Below, one piece after another: positions 9,501 through 16,041 of a stretch of DNA of 64,000 nucleotides (its first letter is position 1; the number at the start of each line of letters is the position of its first letter). The DNA is from Actinomadura syzygii (GTDB taxonomy: Bacteria; Actinomycetota; Actinomycetes; Streptosporangiales; Streptosporangiaceae). The notes below the pieces were generated by a model that saw only the letters and a program-made list of their open reading frames with translations, had not been told where the DNA came from and made no database searches. The position numbers and the translations under genes are program-made. The stretch is from contig NZ_VSFF01000018.1 in the NCBI RefSeq assembly GCF_008085905.1, positions 62,001 through 126,000 on the forward strand, in the 5' to 3' direction.

Positions 9501-9912
9501 GCTGCCGCTCACCGCGAACGGGAAGGTCGACCGCAAGGCGCTCACCGCCCTCGCCGCCGCCGAGGCGGGAGAGGCCCCGGACGTCTACGTCGAGCCGGCG
9601 ACGCCGCTGGAGAAGGTGCTCGCGCGGATCGTCGCGGAGGTGCTGGGCGTGGAGCGCGTCGGCGCGGACGCCGACTTCTTCGCGCTCGGCGGCGACTCCG
9701 TCCTCGCGACGACCGTCGTCGCGCGGCTGCGGGAGGCGCTCGACACGACGGCGCTGCCCGTCCGTGTGCTGTTCGCGGAGCGGACCGTGGCGCGCGTGTG
9801 CCGCCGCCTCGCCGAGTTGGAGGACGCGCCCGGACGGCTGGAGGCCGTCGCCGCGATCTGGCTGGAGGTCGAGGCCATGACCGAGGACGAGCTGACCGCC
9901 CGCCTGAGCTGA
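6541..9912 (+). CDS. MbtB-like NRPS: ArCP-Cy-A-PCP (salicyl carrier, heterocyclising loading module)
   Basis: A 1123-residue NRPS. An aryl carrier domain (GLGMDSIRL, Ser 35) accepts salicylate. A cyclisation domain carries the Cy motif DxxxxDxxS (Asp 226, Asp 231, Ser 234) in place of HHxxxDG. The A domain has FTSGSTGEPKG near 670. The terminal PCP has GGDSV (Ser 1053). No thioesterase follows, unlike mycobacterial MbtB. The A code reads about D-L-F-N-L-G-L-I-H. It is closest to cyclising Cys codes (DLYNLSLIWK) but unlike the Thr code; from cluster type I expect Ser. The start GTG 6541 is chosen because GAGGGGA lies 6 nt upstream; TTG 6526 is inside the spacer next to the iron box. Confidence 0.93.
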   Translation: MSTVLTWDELHDALAEVLGEPARADDNLIGLGMDSIRLMQLTGRLRRRGVEVRFAELAERPTLAEWWALLAEKGQAGGPAPADAAVSREEIEPADPFPLALMQHAYWIGRDSGQSLGSVAAHLYVELDGRAVDPVRFEAAVRALAERHPMLRAAVSDDGTQRILPERPGPAVTVHDLRGSADTDGELAAIRAEMSEQRLPIEDGRVFDARLSLLPSGESRLHLDVDMVAADAMSYRVMLADLAALYEGDTLAPIRYGYARYLADDPRAEARARDREWWAGRLADLPGPPELPVVPEPGDRVERMHHWLAPDERQRLVARAHAEGVTPAMALAAVFAEVIGAWSAAPRFLLNLPLFHREPVHPDVDKVVGDFTGSVLLEADLTAELPFVERARAVQANLHTAGAHSDYSGLEVLRDLSRLRGEQVLAPIVYTSALNLGELFGDAVRERFGDPGWIVSQGPQVLLDAQVTEVSGGLLLNWDVRRPAFRDGVAEAMFAAYTAAIARLGAPGADWDAPLGVAAPPAQLRVRHRLNSTPAPPPRTLTEGFFEHARRRPDAPALHWGGTGTLTYGELAERALRVASGLVADGVRPGDRVSVELPKGPEQAAAVLGVLAAGAAYVPIGPEQPDARRARIRAAARVAASLTLDAAAHVEPLREPVAARPDQAAYVLFTSGSTGEPKGVEVPHGAAMNTIGDLVERFAIGPDDVTFGVSALDFDLSVFDLFAAWHAGGAVVLPGEDERRDAARWAELVSRWSVTVLNCVPSVLEMLLRAGRADTLRLVLLGGDWVGVHLPALLAGRAPGCRFVALGGTTETAIHSTVQEVAGRVPDDWHAVPYGAPLRGVACRVVDDLGRDRPDWAAGELWIGGSGVADGYAGDPERTADRFVVHEGTRWYRTGDLARYRPDGTLEFLGRRDHQVKVRGFRIELGEVEAALREHPAVGRAVALLADGRLAAAVEGPDGLDRDAVLARARELLPPHMVPELLVRVAGLPLTANGKVDRKALTALAAAEAGEAPDVYVEPATPLEKVLARIVAEVLGVERVGADADFFALGGDSVLATTVVARLREALDTTALPVRVLFAERTVARVCRRLAELEDAPGRLEAVAAIWLEVEAMTEDELTARLS

Positions 9913-9929
9913 CCACTCGACCGAGCTGA

Positions 9930-11207
9930 TCAGCCGGGTTCGGGTTCCGGGCGCAGTGTCGCCGTGCGGAGCCCGGTGAGCGTCAGCGCCAGGGCGAGGG
10001 CGAGGGCGGCGCTGACCGTCCCGAACAGGACGATCACCGCGCCCGGCGCGAGGTAGCGGCCGAGCGCGCCCGCGCCGAGCGATCCGACGGCGCCGCCGCC
10101 GGTCTCCTGCGCGGCCCACAGGGCGTTGACGCGGCCGAGGTGGGAGTCGGGCGTGTGCGACTGGATCAGCCCGTACCGCAGGATCTCCTCGACCGACTGC
10201 GCGAACCCGTAGGCGAACAGGATCGCGACGGCGAGCGCCGCGTGGCGGGCGAGGCCGAGGCAGGCGAGCAGGGCGAAGCCGGTGACGGACGCGGCGAGCA
10301 GCGCGAGGCCGGGGGCGCGGAACGTCCCGGCCCAGCCGCTCGTCAGGGACGCGAGCACCGCCCCGCACGCCGGGGCGGCGAACAGGAGCCCGACCGTGGT
10401 GGGGCCGCCGTCCAGGGCGCGGGCCGCGAAGGCGGGCATCAGCACCGGGATGCCGCCCGCCACCATGAACAGCAGGCCGAGCAGCATGAGCGAGCCGACG
10501 ACCCGGTGGGACGCGACGAACCGGAACCCGTCCCCGACGGCCCGCAGCGGGTGCGCGGGCTCCTCGCCGGGTTCCTGTGTGGCGGCGTCCGGTCTGAGGA
10601 CGGGGAGGCGGGTCAGCAGTCCGATCGTGCCGAGCGTCCCGGCCGCCGCGGCCGCGTAGTTCCAGCCGACGCCGAACGCGGACACGACGCCGCCGAGCGC
10701 GGGCGACGCCATCGACCCGAGCCGGACGGTCAGCGCGTTCAGCGCCCCGGCCGCGACCAGCTTGTCCGGCGCGACGAGGGCGGGCGTCGCGGCCAGCAGC
10801 GCGGTGACGCTGACGCCGGTCGCGAGGCCGTCCCACGCGGCGAGGACGTAGATCGCCGCGACCGACGGGGACGGCAGGAACGCGTTCAGCGCCAGCAGGA
10901 CGAAGCCGACCCCGGCGGCCGTCCGGGCGCGCAGCATCAGCCGCCGCCGGTCGCTCCGGTCGGCGAGGACGCCGCCCCACAGGAACCCGGCGAGGAGCGC
11001 GAACCCCTCGGCGGCGGACACCGCGCCGACGTGCGCCGTCGACCCGGTCAGCGCGTACACCTGGACGGGGACGGCGACCGCGAGCATGCCGATCCCGAAC
11101 ACCGAGACGGTGCGGGCGACGAACACGTCGCGGAAAGGGCCGCTGTCGCGCAGCGGTGTGACGTCCATCGTGAGCCGCCGAAGCAGCCGTCTGGGCGGTC
11201 GGGGCAT
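9930..11207 (-). CDS. EntS-like MFS siderophore exporter
   Basis: A roughly 425-residue, twelve-span MFS protein. It resembles enterobactin exporter EntS over its length: a F-R-x-V-F-x-A-R start, G-G-V-L-A-D-R, A-I-Y-x-L-x-x-W-D-G, VTALLAATPALV, LTVRLGS, W-N-Y-x-x-A-A-A-G-T and LGRVNALWAAQETGG. It should export the newly made siderophore. It is convergent with the NRPS (17-bp gap) and divergent from panD. An iron box sits 31 bp upstream of the chosen ATG at 11207; an internal ATG at 11168 is also possible. Confidence 0.9.
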   Translation of the reverse strand: MPRPPRRLLRRLTMDVTPLRDSGPFRDVFVARTVSVFGIGMLAVAVPVQVYALTGSTAHVGAVSAAEGFALLAGFLWGGVLADRSDRRRLMLRARTAAGVGFVLLALNAFLPSPSVAAIYVLAAWDGLATGVSVTALLAATPALVAPDKLVAAGALNALTVRLGSMASPALGGVVSAFGVGWNYAAAAAGTLGTIGLLTRLPVLRPDAATQEPGEEPAHPLRAVGDGFRFVASHRVVGSLMLLGLLFMVAGGIPVLMPAFAARALDGGPTTVGLLFAAPACGAVLASLTSGWAGTFRAPGLALLAASVTGFALLACLGLARHAALAVAILFAYGFAQSVEEILRYGLIQSHTPDSHLGRVNALWAAQETGGGAVGSLGAGALGRYLAPGAVIVLFGTVSAALALALALTLTGLRTATLRPEPEPG

Positions 11208-11237
11208 CGCGGGGTTCTCCTCAGCCGGGGGAGTAGC

Positions 11238-11256
11238 TAAGGTAAGCCTAGCCTTA
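11238..11256. promoter_or_regulatory. iron box shared by divergent exporter and panD units
   Basis: TAAGGTAAGCCTAGCCTTA matches the iron-box consensus at about 14 of 19 positions and keeps the dyad TAAGG...CCTTA. It is the only box between the exporter (leftwards) and panD (rightwards), so it probably controls both directions. Confidence 0.8.
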
Positions 11257-11283
11257 GTTGGTCTTGAGGAAGAGGACGCACCG

Positions 11284-11691
11284 GTGCTGCGCTCGCTGAT
11301 GAACGGAAAGATCCACCGTGCCACCGTCACGCAGGCGGATTTGCACTACGTGGGCTCCCTGACGATCGACGCCGACCTCATGGAGGCGGCCGACATCGTG
11401 GAGGGCGAACAGGTCCACGTCGTCGACATCACGAACGGGGCCCGGCTCGTCACCTACGCCATCACCGGGGCCGCGGGCAGCGGCGTCATCGGGATCAACG
11501 GCGCGGCGGCCCGCCAGGTCCAGCCGGGCGATCTCGTCATCATCATCAGCTACGCCTCGTTGGACGAGTCCGAGCGTCCCCGGCACGAGCCCCGCGTCGT
11601 CCACGTGGACGGGGCGAACCGGATCGTCGCGCTCGGCTCCGACCCGGCCGCGCCGGTCCCCGGCGCCCCCGGCCAGCTCGCGGGACGGTGA
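11284..11691 (+). CDS. panD: aspartate 1-decarboxylase (beta-alanine supply)
   Basis: A 135-residue PanD homologue (MLRSLMNGKIHRATVTQADL), with the self-cleavage Gly-Ser in H-Y-V-G-S-L (cleavage generates the pyruvoyl group on the Ser), then T-N-G-A-R-L-V-T-Y-A, N-G-A-A-A and G-D-L-V-I-I. It makes beta-alanine from L-aspartate. PanD normally serves pantothenate synthesis. Here it sits under an iron box and is translationally coupled to the salicyl-AMP ligase, and the large NRPS has a beta-Ala-type A domain. I infer a dedicated paralogue feeding the siderophore. Start GTG 11284 follows GAGGAAGAGG. Confidence 0.92.
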   Translation: MLRSLMNGKIHRATVTQADLHYVGSLTIDADLMEAADIVEGEQVHVVDITNGARLVTYAITGAAGSGVIGINGAAARQVQPGDLVIIISYASLDESERPRHEPRVVHVDGANRIVALGSDPAAPVPGAPGQLAGR

Positions 11692-11696
11692 CCGGC

Positions 11697-13274
11697 ATGG
11701 ACGGCGTCACCGCCTGGCCGGCCGACCTCGCCGCCCGCTACGAGGCGGAGGGGTACTGGAGCGACCGCGTCCTCGGCGGCGTCCTGCGCGGCGCGCCCGG
11801 CAAGACCGCACTGGTCACGGGCGACGACCGCCTCACCTACGCCGAGCTGTACCTCCGCGCCGCCCGCACGGCCGCCGGGTTCCTCGACCTCGGCGTCCGC
11901 AAGGGCGACCGCGTCGTCGTCCAGCTCCCCAACACCGCTGCGTTCGTGGTGACGTTCCTCGCGCTCGTCCGCGTCGGCGCCGCGCCCATCCTCGCGCTGC
12001 CCGCGCACCGCGAGAGCGAGATCCGCTACCTGTGCGAGCTGGCGGAGGCCAGCGCCTACGTCTGCGCGGACCGCGACGGCGACTTCGACTACCGCGCCAT
12101 GGCCCGCACCCTCCCCGTCGAACACGTGGTCGTGGACGGCGACGCGGCGGAGTTCACCCCGCTCGCCAAGGTCGACGCCGAACCGGTGGCCGAGCCGGAG
12201 CCGCCCGCGCCGTCCGACGTCGGCGTGTTCCTGCTGTCCGGCGGGACGACGGGCCTGCCGAAGCTCATCCCGCGCACGCACCGCGACTACGTCTACAACC
12301 TGGAGGCCAGCGCCGAGGTGTGCGGCTTCACCTCGTCGACCGTCTACCTGGTCGTGCTCCCGGCCGCGCACAACTTCGCGCTCGCCTGCCCCGGCATCCT
12401 CGGCGTGTTCGCCACCGGCGGGACCGTCGTCCTCGCCCCGTCCGGGTCGCCCGACGAGGCGTTCCCCCTCATTGAGCGCGAGCGCGCCACGGTCTGCGCG
12501 GTCGTCCCGCCGATCGCCCTCCTCTGGCTGGACGCGGTGACCTGGCAGGACGAGGACCTCTCGTCCCTCCAACTCCTCCAGGTCGGCGGCGCCAAGTTCG
12601 CCGCCGAGCGCGCCGCCGAGGTCCCGGACGTCCTCGGCTGCCAGGTCCAGCAGGTCTTCGGCATGGCGGAGGGCCTGCTCAACTACACCCGCCTGGACGA
12701 CCCCCGAGACCTGGTCGAACGGACCCAGGGCCGTCCCCTCTCACCGGCCGACGAGATCCGCGTCGTGGACGCCGACGGCGCGCAGGTCGCGCCCGGCGAG
12801 ACCGGCGAGCTGCTCACGCGCGGCCCGTACACGCTCCGCGGCTACTACCGCGCGCCCGAGCACAACGCCCGCTCGTTCACCCCGGACGGCTTCTACCGGA
12901 CGGGCGACCTCGTCCGGCGGCTGCCGTCCGGCCACCTGATCGTCGAAGGCCGCGAGAAGGACCAGATCAACCGGGGCGGCGACAAGATCTCGGCGGAGGA
13001 GCTCGAAGGCCATCTGCTCGCGCACCCCGCGATCCACGACGCGGCCGTGGTCGGCGTCCCCGACCCGATGATGGGCGAGCGCACCTGCGCGTTCCTCATC
13101 CTCCGGGATGGCGAGAAGGCCCCCGACCTCCGCGACATCAAGGACTTCCTACGGACGCGAGGCGTGGCAGCCTACAAATTCCCCGACCGCCTCGAAACCA
13201 CCGATACGTTCCCGCGCACCCCCGTGGGCAAGGTAAGCAAGAAGGCCCTGACCGCCCGAATTCATTCATCCTGA
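11697..13274 (+). CDS. salicyl-AMP ligase (MbtA/DhbE-like)
   Basis: A 525-residue stand-alone adenylation enzyme of the aryl-acid type. It has LLSGGTTGLPKLIPRTH, VFGMAEGLLNYTRLDD (characteristic of MbtA/EntE/DhbE), Y-R-T-G-D-L, EKDQINRGGDKISAEE and the catalytic Lys in P-V-G-K-V-S-K-K. It should activate salicylate and load it on the ArCP of the NRPS at 6541-9912. The ATG at 11697 is preferred; an in-frame GTG at 11688 overlaps the panD stop. Its 3' end overlaps the convergent metallo-hydrolase remnant by 13 bp. Confidence 0.92.
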   Translation: MDGVTAWPADLAARYEAEGYWSDRVLGGVLRGAPGKTALVTGDDRLTYAELYLRAARTAAGFLDLGVRKGDRVVVQLPNTAAFVVTFLALVRVGAAPILALPAHRESEIRYLCELAEASAYVCADRDGDFDYRAMARTLPVEHVVVDGDAAEFTPLAKVDAEPVAEPEPPAPSDVGVFLLSGGTTGLPKLIPRTHRDYVYNLEASAEVCGFTSSTVYLVVLPAAHNFALACPGILGVFATGGTVVLAPSGSPDEAFPLIERERATVCAVVPPIALLWLDAVTWQDEDLSSLQLLQVGGAKFAAERAAEVPDVLGCQVQQVFGMAEGLLNYTRLDDPRDLVERTQGRPLSPADEIRVVDADGAQVAPGETGELLTRGPYTLRGYYRAPEHNARSFTPDGFYRTGDLVRRLPSGHLIVEGREKDQINRGGDKISAEELEGHLLAHPAIHDAAVVGVPDPMMGERTCAFLILRDGEKAPDLRDIKDFLRTRGVAAYKFPDRLETTDTFPRTPVGKVSKKALTARIHSS

Positions 13275-13945
13275 TGGGGATGCGAGTGTTCGGCGCAGAG
13301 GCAGGCGACAGCGTTCTCGATCCATTCCCGGCCGGTCCATTCGGGATGCAGTTCGAGCATGAGGGCCTTGATCTCCGCCGCGGTCGTCTCCTCGCTCACC
13401 GCCGAGTCGCGCCTTTTCCAGGTCTCGTCGCGTAGCAGGCGGAGATAGTCGCGGACGTCGCCCAGCAGGTCCGCGCCGCCGATGTCGCCGTGGCCGGGGA
13501 CGACGGTCTCCGGCGGATCGGCGGCGAGGCGCTCCATCACCGCGAGCCACCGCAGACCGGACACGTCGGTGTCGTGCGGCGGGAACCACGGGAAGATCGC
13601 GAACTGCCCGGTCTCGACGAGGTCGCCGGTGAACAGGACGTCCGCGTCCGGCACCCGGACCACCTGGTCGCCCCGGCTGTGCGCCCGTCCGGTCGCCCGC
13701 AGTTCCACGATCCGGCCGCCGAGGTCCAGGTCGTGGGAGTCGCCGTAGACGACGTCTGGGCGGGGGAGTTCGACGCCCTCCAAACGGCGGGCGACGGCCT
13801 CGCTGAGGCCCTTGAACATCTCGATGTATCCGGGGCCCTTCGCCTTGAGGTCGTCGGCTTGGGCGCGGTTCACCAGATACGTCGCCTCGCCGGAGAACGT
13901 CTGGGCGCCGAGGGCGTGCTCCGGATGGAAATGGGTCGTGGTCAA
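13262..13945 (-). pseudogene. N-terminally truncated metallo-beta-lactamase-fold hydrolase
   Basis: The frame opens at TTG 13945 with T-T-T-H-F-H-P-E-H, which is already the metal-binding HxHxxH motif. The usual 60-90 residues before it are missing, and a TGA lies in frame five codons upstream (13958-13960). The remainder is well kept: GRAHSRGDQVV, LFTGDLVE and VPGHGDIGG, to residue 227. It resembles hydrolases of the glyoxalase II/SoxH type. It faces a LysR remnant head to head only about 35 bp away, so both 5' ends appear to have been lost together. It may still be transcribed but is unlikely to make a folded enzyme. Confidence 0.75.
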
Positions 13946-13979
13946 GTAGAGCCTGCGTCAGCGCGCGTATTCGGCGGCG

Positions 13980-14553
13980 AATTCCAGAACCGTCTCCGCG
14001 CTCCGCGAGCCCAGCCCCGCCGCCTACCGCAAGCGGCACCCGGAGGTGCGCGTCCGGGTCCGGGAGGCCGACTTCACCGACCCGTCCGCGGGACTGCAGG
14101 CGGGCCTCGTGGACGTCGCCCTCACACGCCTGCCGTTCGACGACGCGGGCCTCGTCGTCCGCGTGCTGCGCACCGACCCGGTCGGCGTGGTGCTCCGCGC
14201 CGACGACCCGCTGGCCGGACGCCCCCGCCTGCGCTCCGGCGAGCTCGCCGACCGCCGCTGGTTCCGGCTGCCGGACGGCGTCGACCCGCTCTGGCGGGCG
14301 TGCTGGAGCGGGCCCGCCGGAAGCGACGGGCCCGTCGTCCGGACGGTCCACGAATGCCTCCAGGCCGTCCTGTGGAACGGAAGCGTCGGCCTGGCCCCCG
14401 CTCGGCCTCGACCTCCCCGACGGCCTCGTCTCGGTCGCCCTGGCGGACATGCCGCCGAGCCGCCTCGTCGTCGCCTGGCCCACCGCCGCCGCGAGCCCCC
14501 TCGTCCGCTCGTTCGCGCGGATCGCCGCGGACGTCTACCGCCCCGCCGCCTAG
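13980..14553 (+). pseudogene. LysR-type regulator remnant (no HTH, frameshifted)
   Basis: The frame reads S-P-A-A-Y-R-K-R-H-P-E-V, then Q-A-G-L-V-D-V-A-L-T-R-L-P and G-V-V-L-R-A-D-D-P-L-A-G, the effector-binding domain of a LysR regulator. The DNA-binding domain and linker (about 100 residues) are absent. After S-V-G-L-A-P (near 14400) the frame is lost and resumes one base later as L-G-L-D-L-P-D-G-L-V, ending at TAG 14551-14553. So it is broken twice. It probably once controlled the divergent metallo-hydrolase next to it. Confidence 0.75.
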
Positions 14554-14608
14554 CCCGGCAGGCTCACCGGGCATGCGCCCCGCCTGCCCGCGAGGACGCC
14601 GTGCGAGG

Positions 14609-15919
14609 TCAGGGGAGCGGGACGACGTGCGGCGCGATGCTGGAGAGCTTCTCGCACGTCTCCTCGAACTCCCGGTCGGGTGTGGACGCGCCGACGATCC
14701 CCGCCCCGGCGCGCAGCCAGGCGCGGCCGTCCTCGTTGTAGAGGGCGCGCAGGACGAGCGCCGAGTCGAGGGACCCGTCGTGCGAGACGGTGACGACCGC
14801 GCCCGAGTAGAGGCCCCGGCGCTCCTCCAGGCGGGTGATGGCCTCGATCGCCTCGGGCTTCGGGATGCCGGACGCGGTGACGCCGGGGAACAGCGCGTCC
14901 AGGGCGTCCCAGGACGTGCGGCCGGGCGCGAGGACGCCGCTGACGCTGGAGCCGAGGTGCTGGACGCTGCCCCGCTCCTTCACCGTCATGAACCCGGTGA
15001 CCTGGACGGATCCCGGCTCGCACACCCGGCTCAGCTCGTCCTGCGAGGTGCGGACCGACACCGCGTGCTCGTAGATCTCCTTCGGGTCGGTCTCCAGGTC
15101 CCGCCGGGTGCGGGCGTCGGCGGCGGCGCCCGCGCCGAACGCGCGGGTCCCGGCGAGCGGCTGGGTCATGACGCGGCCGGCGGCGTCGACGCTGACGAGC
15201 ACCTCGGGGCTGAACCCGGTCGCCTGGAACCCGCCGAGGTCGAGCAGGAACGAGCGCGCCGGGGTGTTCGCGCGGCGGCCCCGGACGAACGTCGACACGA
15301 CGTCCACGGGGTGGGGGACGTCGACCCGCCGCGACACGATGACCTTCTGGTAGCGGCCCGCACCGATCTCGGCGACGGCGTCGGCGACGAGGCCGCGGTA
15401 GGCGTCGCCGCCGGTCCGGATGCCGACCGGCGATGGTGCGCCGACGACCGGCGCGGCGGGCTCGCGGAGCAGCTTGGCGACCTGCTCGACCTCGGCGGCG
15501 TCGACGCCGGTGACGCGGGCGCGCCCGGCCTCGACCGTGACCTCGGTGCGCGGGACGACCAGGTGCGCGAGCCGTCCGCGCGGCTCCGGCGAGGCGAACT
15601 CGAACGCGATCCAGCCGTAGGCGTTCCAGGCGGGGAGCGGGGCGTCGGCGAACGTGTCGCGGAGCGCGTCGGCGGGGCGTCCGGTCCAGGCGCGGGCGGT
15701 GGGCGCGCGGTCCGGCCAGTGGGCGTGGACGCGCTCGGCGTCGAGGACGACCTCGCCGAGCAGGCCGCCCGCGAACGTCCACGAGCCGGGGCGCTCGTAG
15801 ACGACGTAGTCGTCGAACATCCCCGATCCGGCGAGGCGGGCCGTCAGCGCGAGGGGTTCCGATTCGTGTTCGACGTGCAGGACGGCGGGTTTCGCATCAG
15901 TACTCAGACCGAAGGACAA
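14609..15919 (-). CDS. salicylate synthase (MbtI/Irp9-like)
   Basis: A 436-residue chorismate-utilising enzyme. It has the catalytic-base region G-R-Y-Q-K-V-I-V-S-R, D-P-K-E-I-Y-E-H, V-x-V-x-G-F-M-x-V-K-E-R-G-S-V-Q-H-L-G-S, A-S-G-I-P-K-P-E-A and Y-S-G-A-V. These fit bifunctional salicylate synthases, which convert chorismate to salicylate through isochorismate. No separate pyruvate lyase gene is present, which agrees. It provides salicylate for the ligase at 11697-13274. ATG 15919; it has its own iron box at 15958-15976. Confidence 0.92.
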   Translation of the reverse strand: MSFGLSTDAKPAVLHVEHESEPLALTARLAGSGMFDDYVVYERPGSWTFAGGLLGEVVLDAERVHAHWPDRAPTARAWTGRPADALRDTFADAPLPAWNAYGWIAFEFASPEPRGRLAHLVVPRTEVTVEAGRARVTGVDAAEVEQVAKLLREPAAPVVGAPSPVGIRTGGDAYRGLVADAVAEIGAGRYQKVIVSRRVDVPHPVDVVSTFVRGRRANTPARSFLLDLGGFQATGFSPEVLVSVDAAGRVMTQPLAGTRAFGAGAAADARTRRDLETDPKEIYEHAVSVRTSQDELSRVCEPGSVQVTGFMTVKERGSVQHLGSSVSGVLAPGRTSWDALDALFPGVTASGIPKPEAIEAITRLEERRGLYSGAVVTVSHDGSLDSALVLRALYNEDGRAWLRAGAGIVGASTPDREFEETCEKLSSIAPHVVPLP

Positions 15920-15957
15920 GGCTTCGACTTCCTTTCGCGGGCCGGGGGATCCCGAAC

Positions 15958-15976
15958 TTAGGTAAGGCTAACCTTG
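15958..15976 (-). promoter_or_regulatory. iron box for the salicylate synthase gene
   Basis: TTAGGTAAGGCTAACCTTG matches 16 of 19 consensus positions. It lies 38 bp upstream of the salicylate synthase start, on its side of the divergent intergenic region. A second box for the large NRPS follows after 10 bp. Confidence 0.87.
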
Positions 15977-15986
15977 TGCGATTTTC

Positions 15987-16005
15987 GTAGGCAAGGCTAA
16001 CCTAA
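15987..16005 (+). promoter_or_regulatory. iron box for the large NRPS gene
   Basis: GTAGGCAAGGCTAACCTAA matches 16 of 19 consensus positions with a perfect right half. It lies 36 bp before the GTG at 16042. With the box at 15958-15976 it forms a double operator between divergent genes. Confidence 0.87.
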
Positions 16006-16041
16006 CTCGCGTTGGTTCAGCCGACGACGAAAGAGTTGAGC

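Noticed and set aside
6517..10980. A 1487-residue minus-strand frame opposite the MbtB-like NRPS
   Set aside because: It is the antisense shadow of the NRPS and part of the exporter region; no family motifs and composition is typical of such shadows.
13490..15961. An 823-residue plus-strand frame across the pseudogenes and the salicylate synthase
   Set aside because: It is antisense to the salicylate synthase and to the metallo-hydrolase remnant; the real genes are recognised on the other strand.
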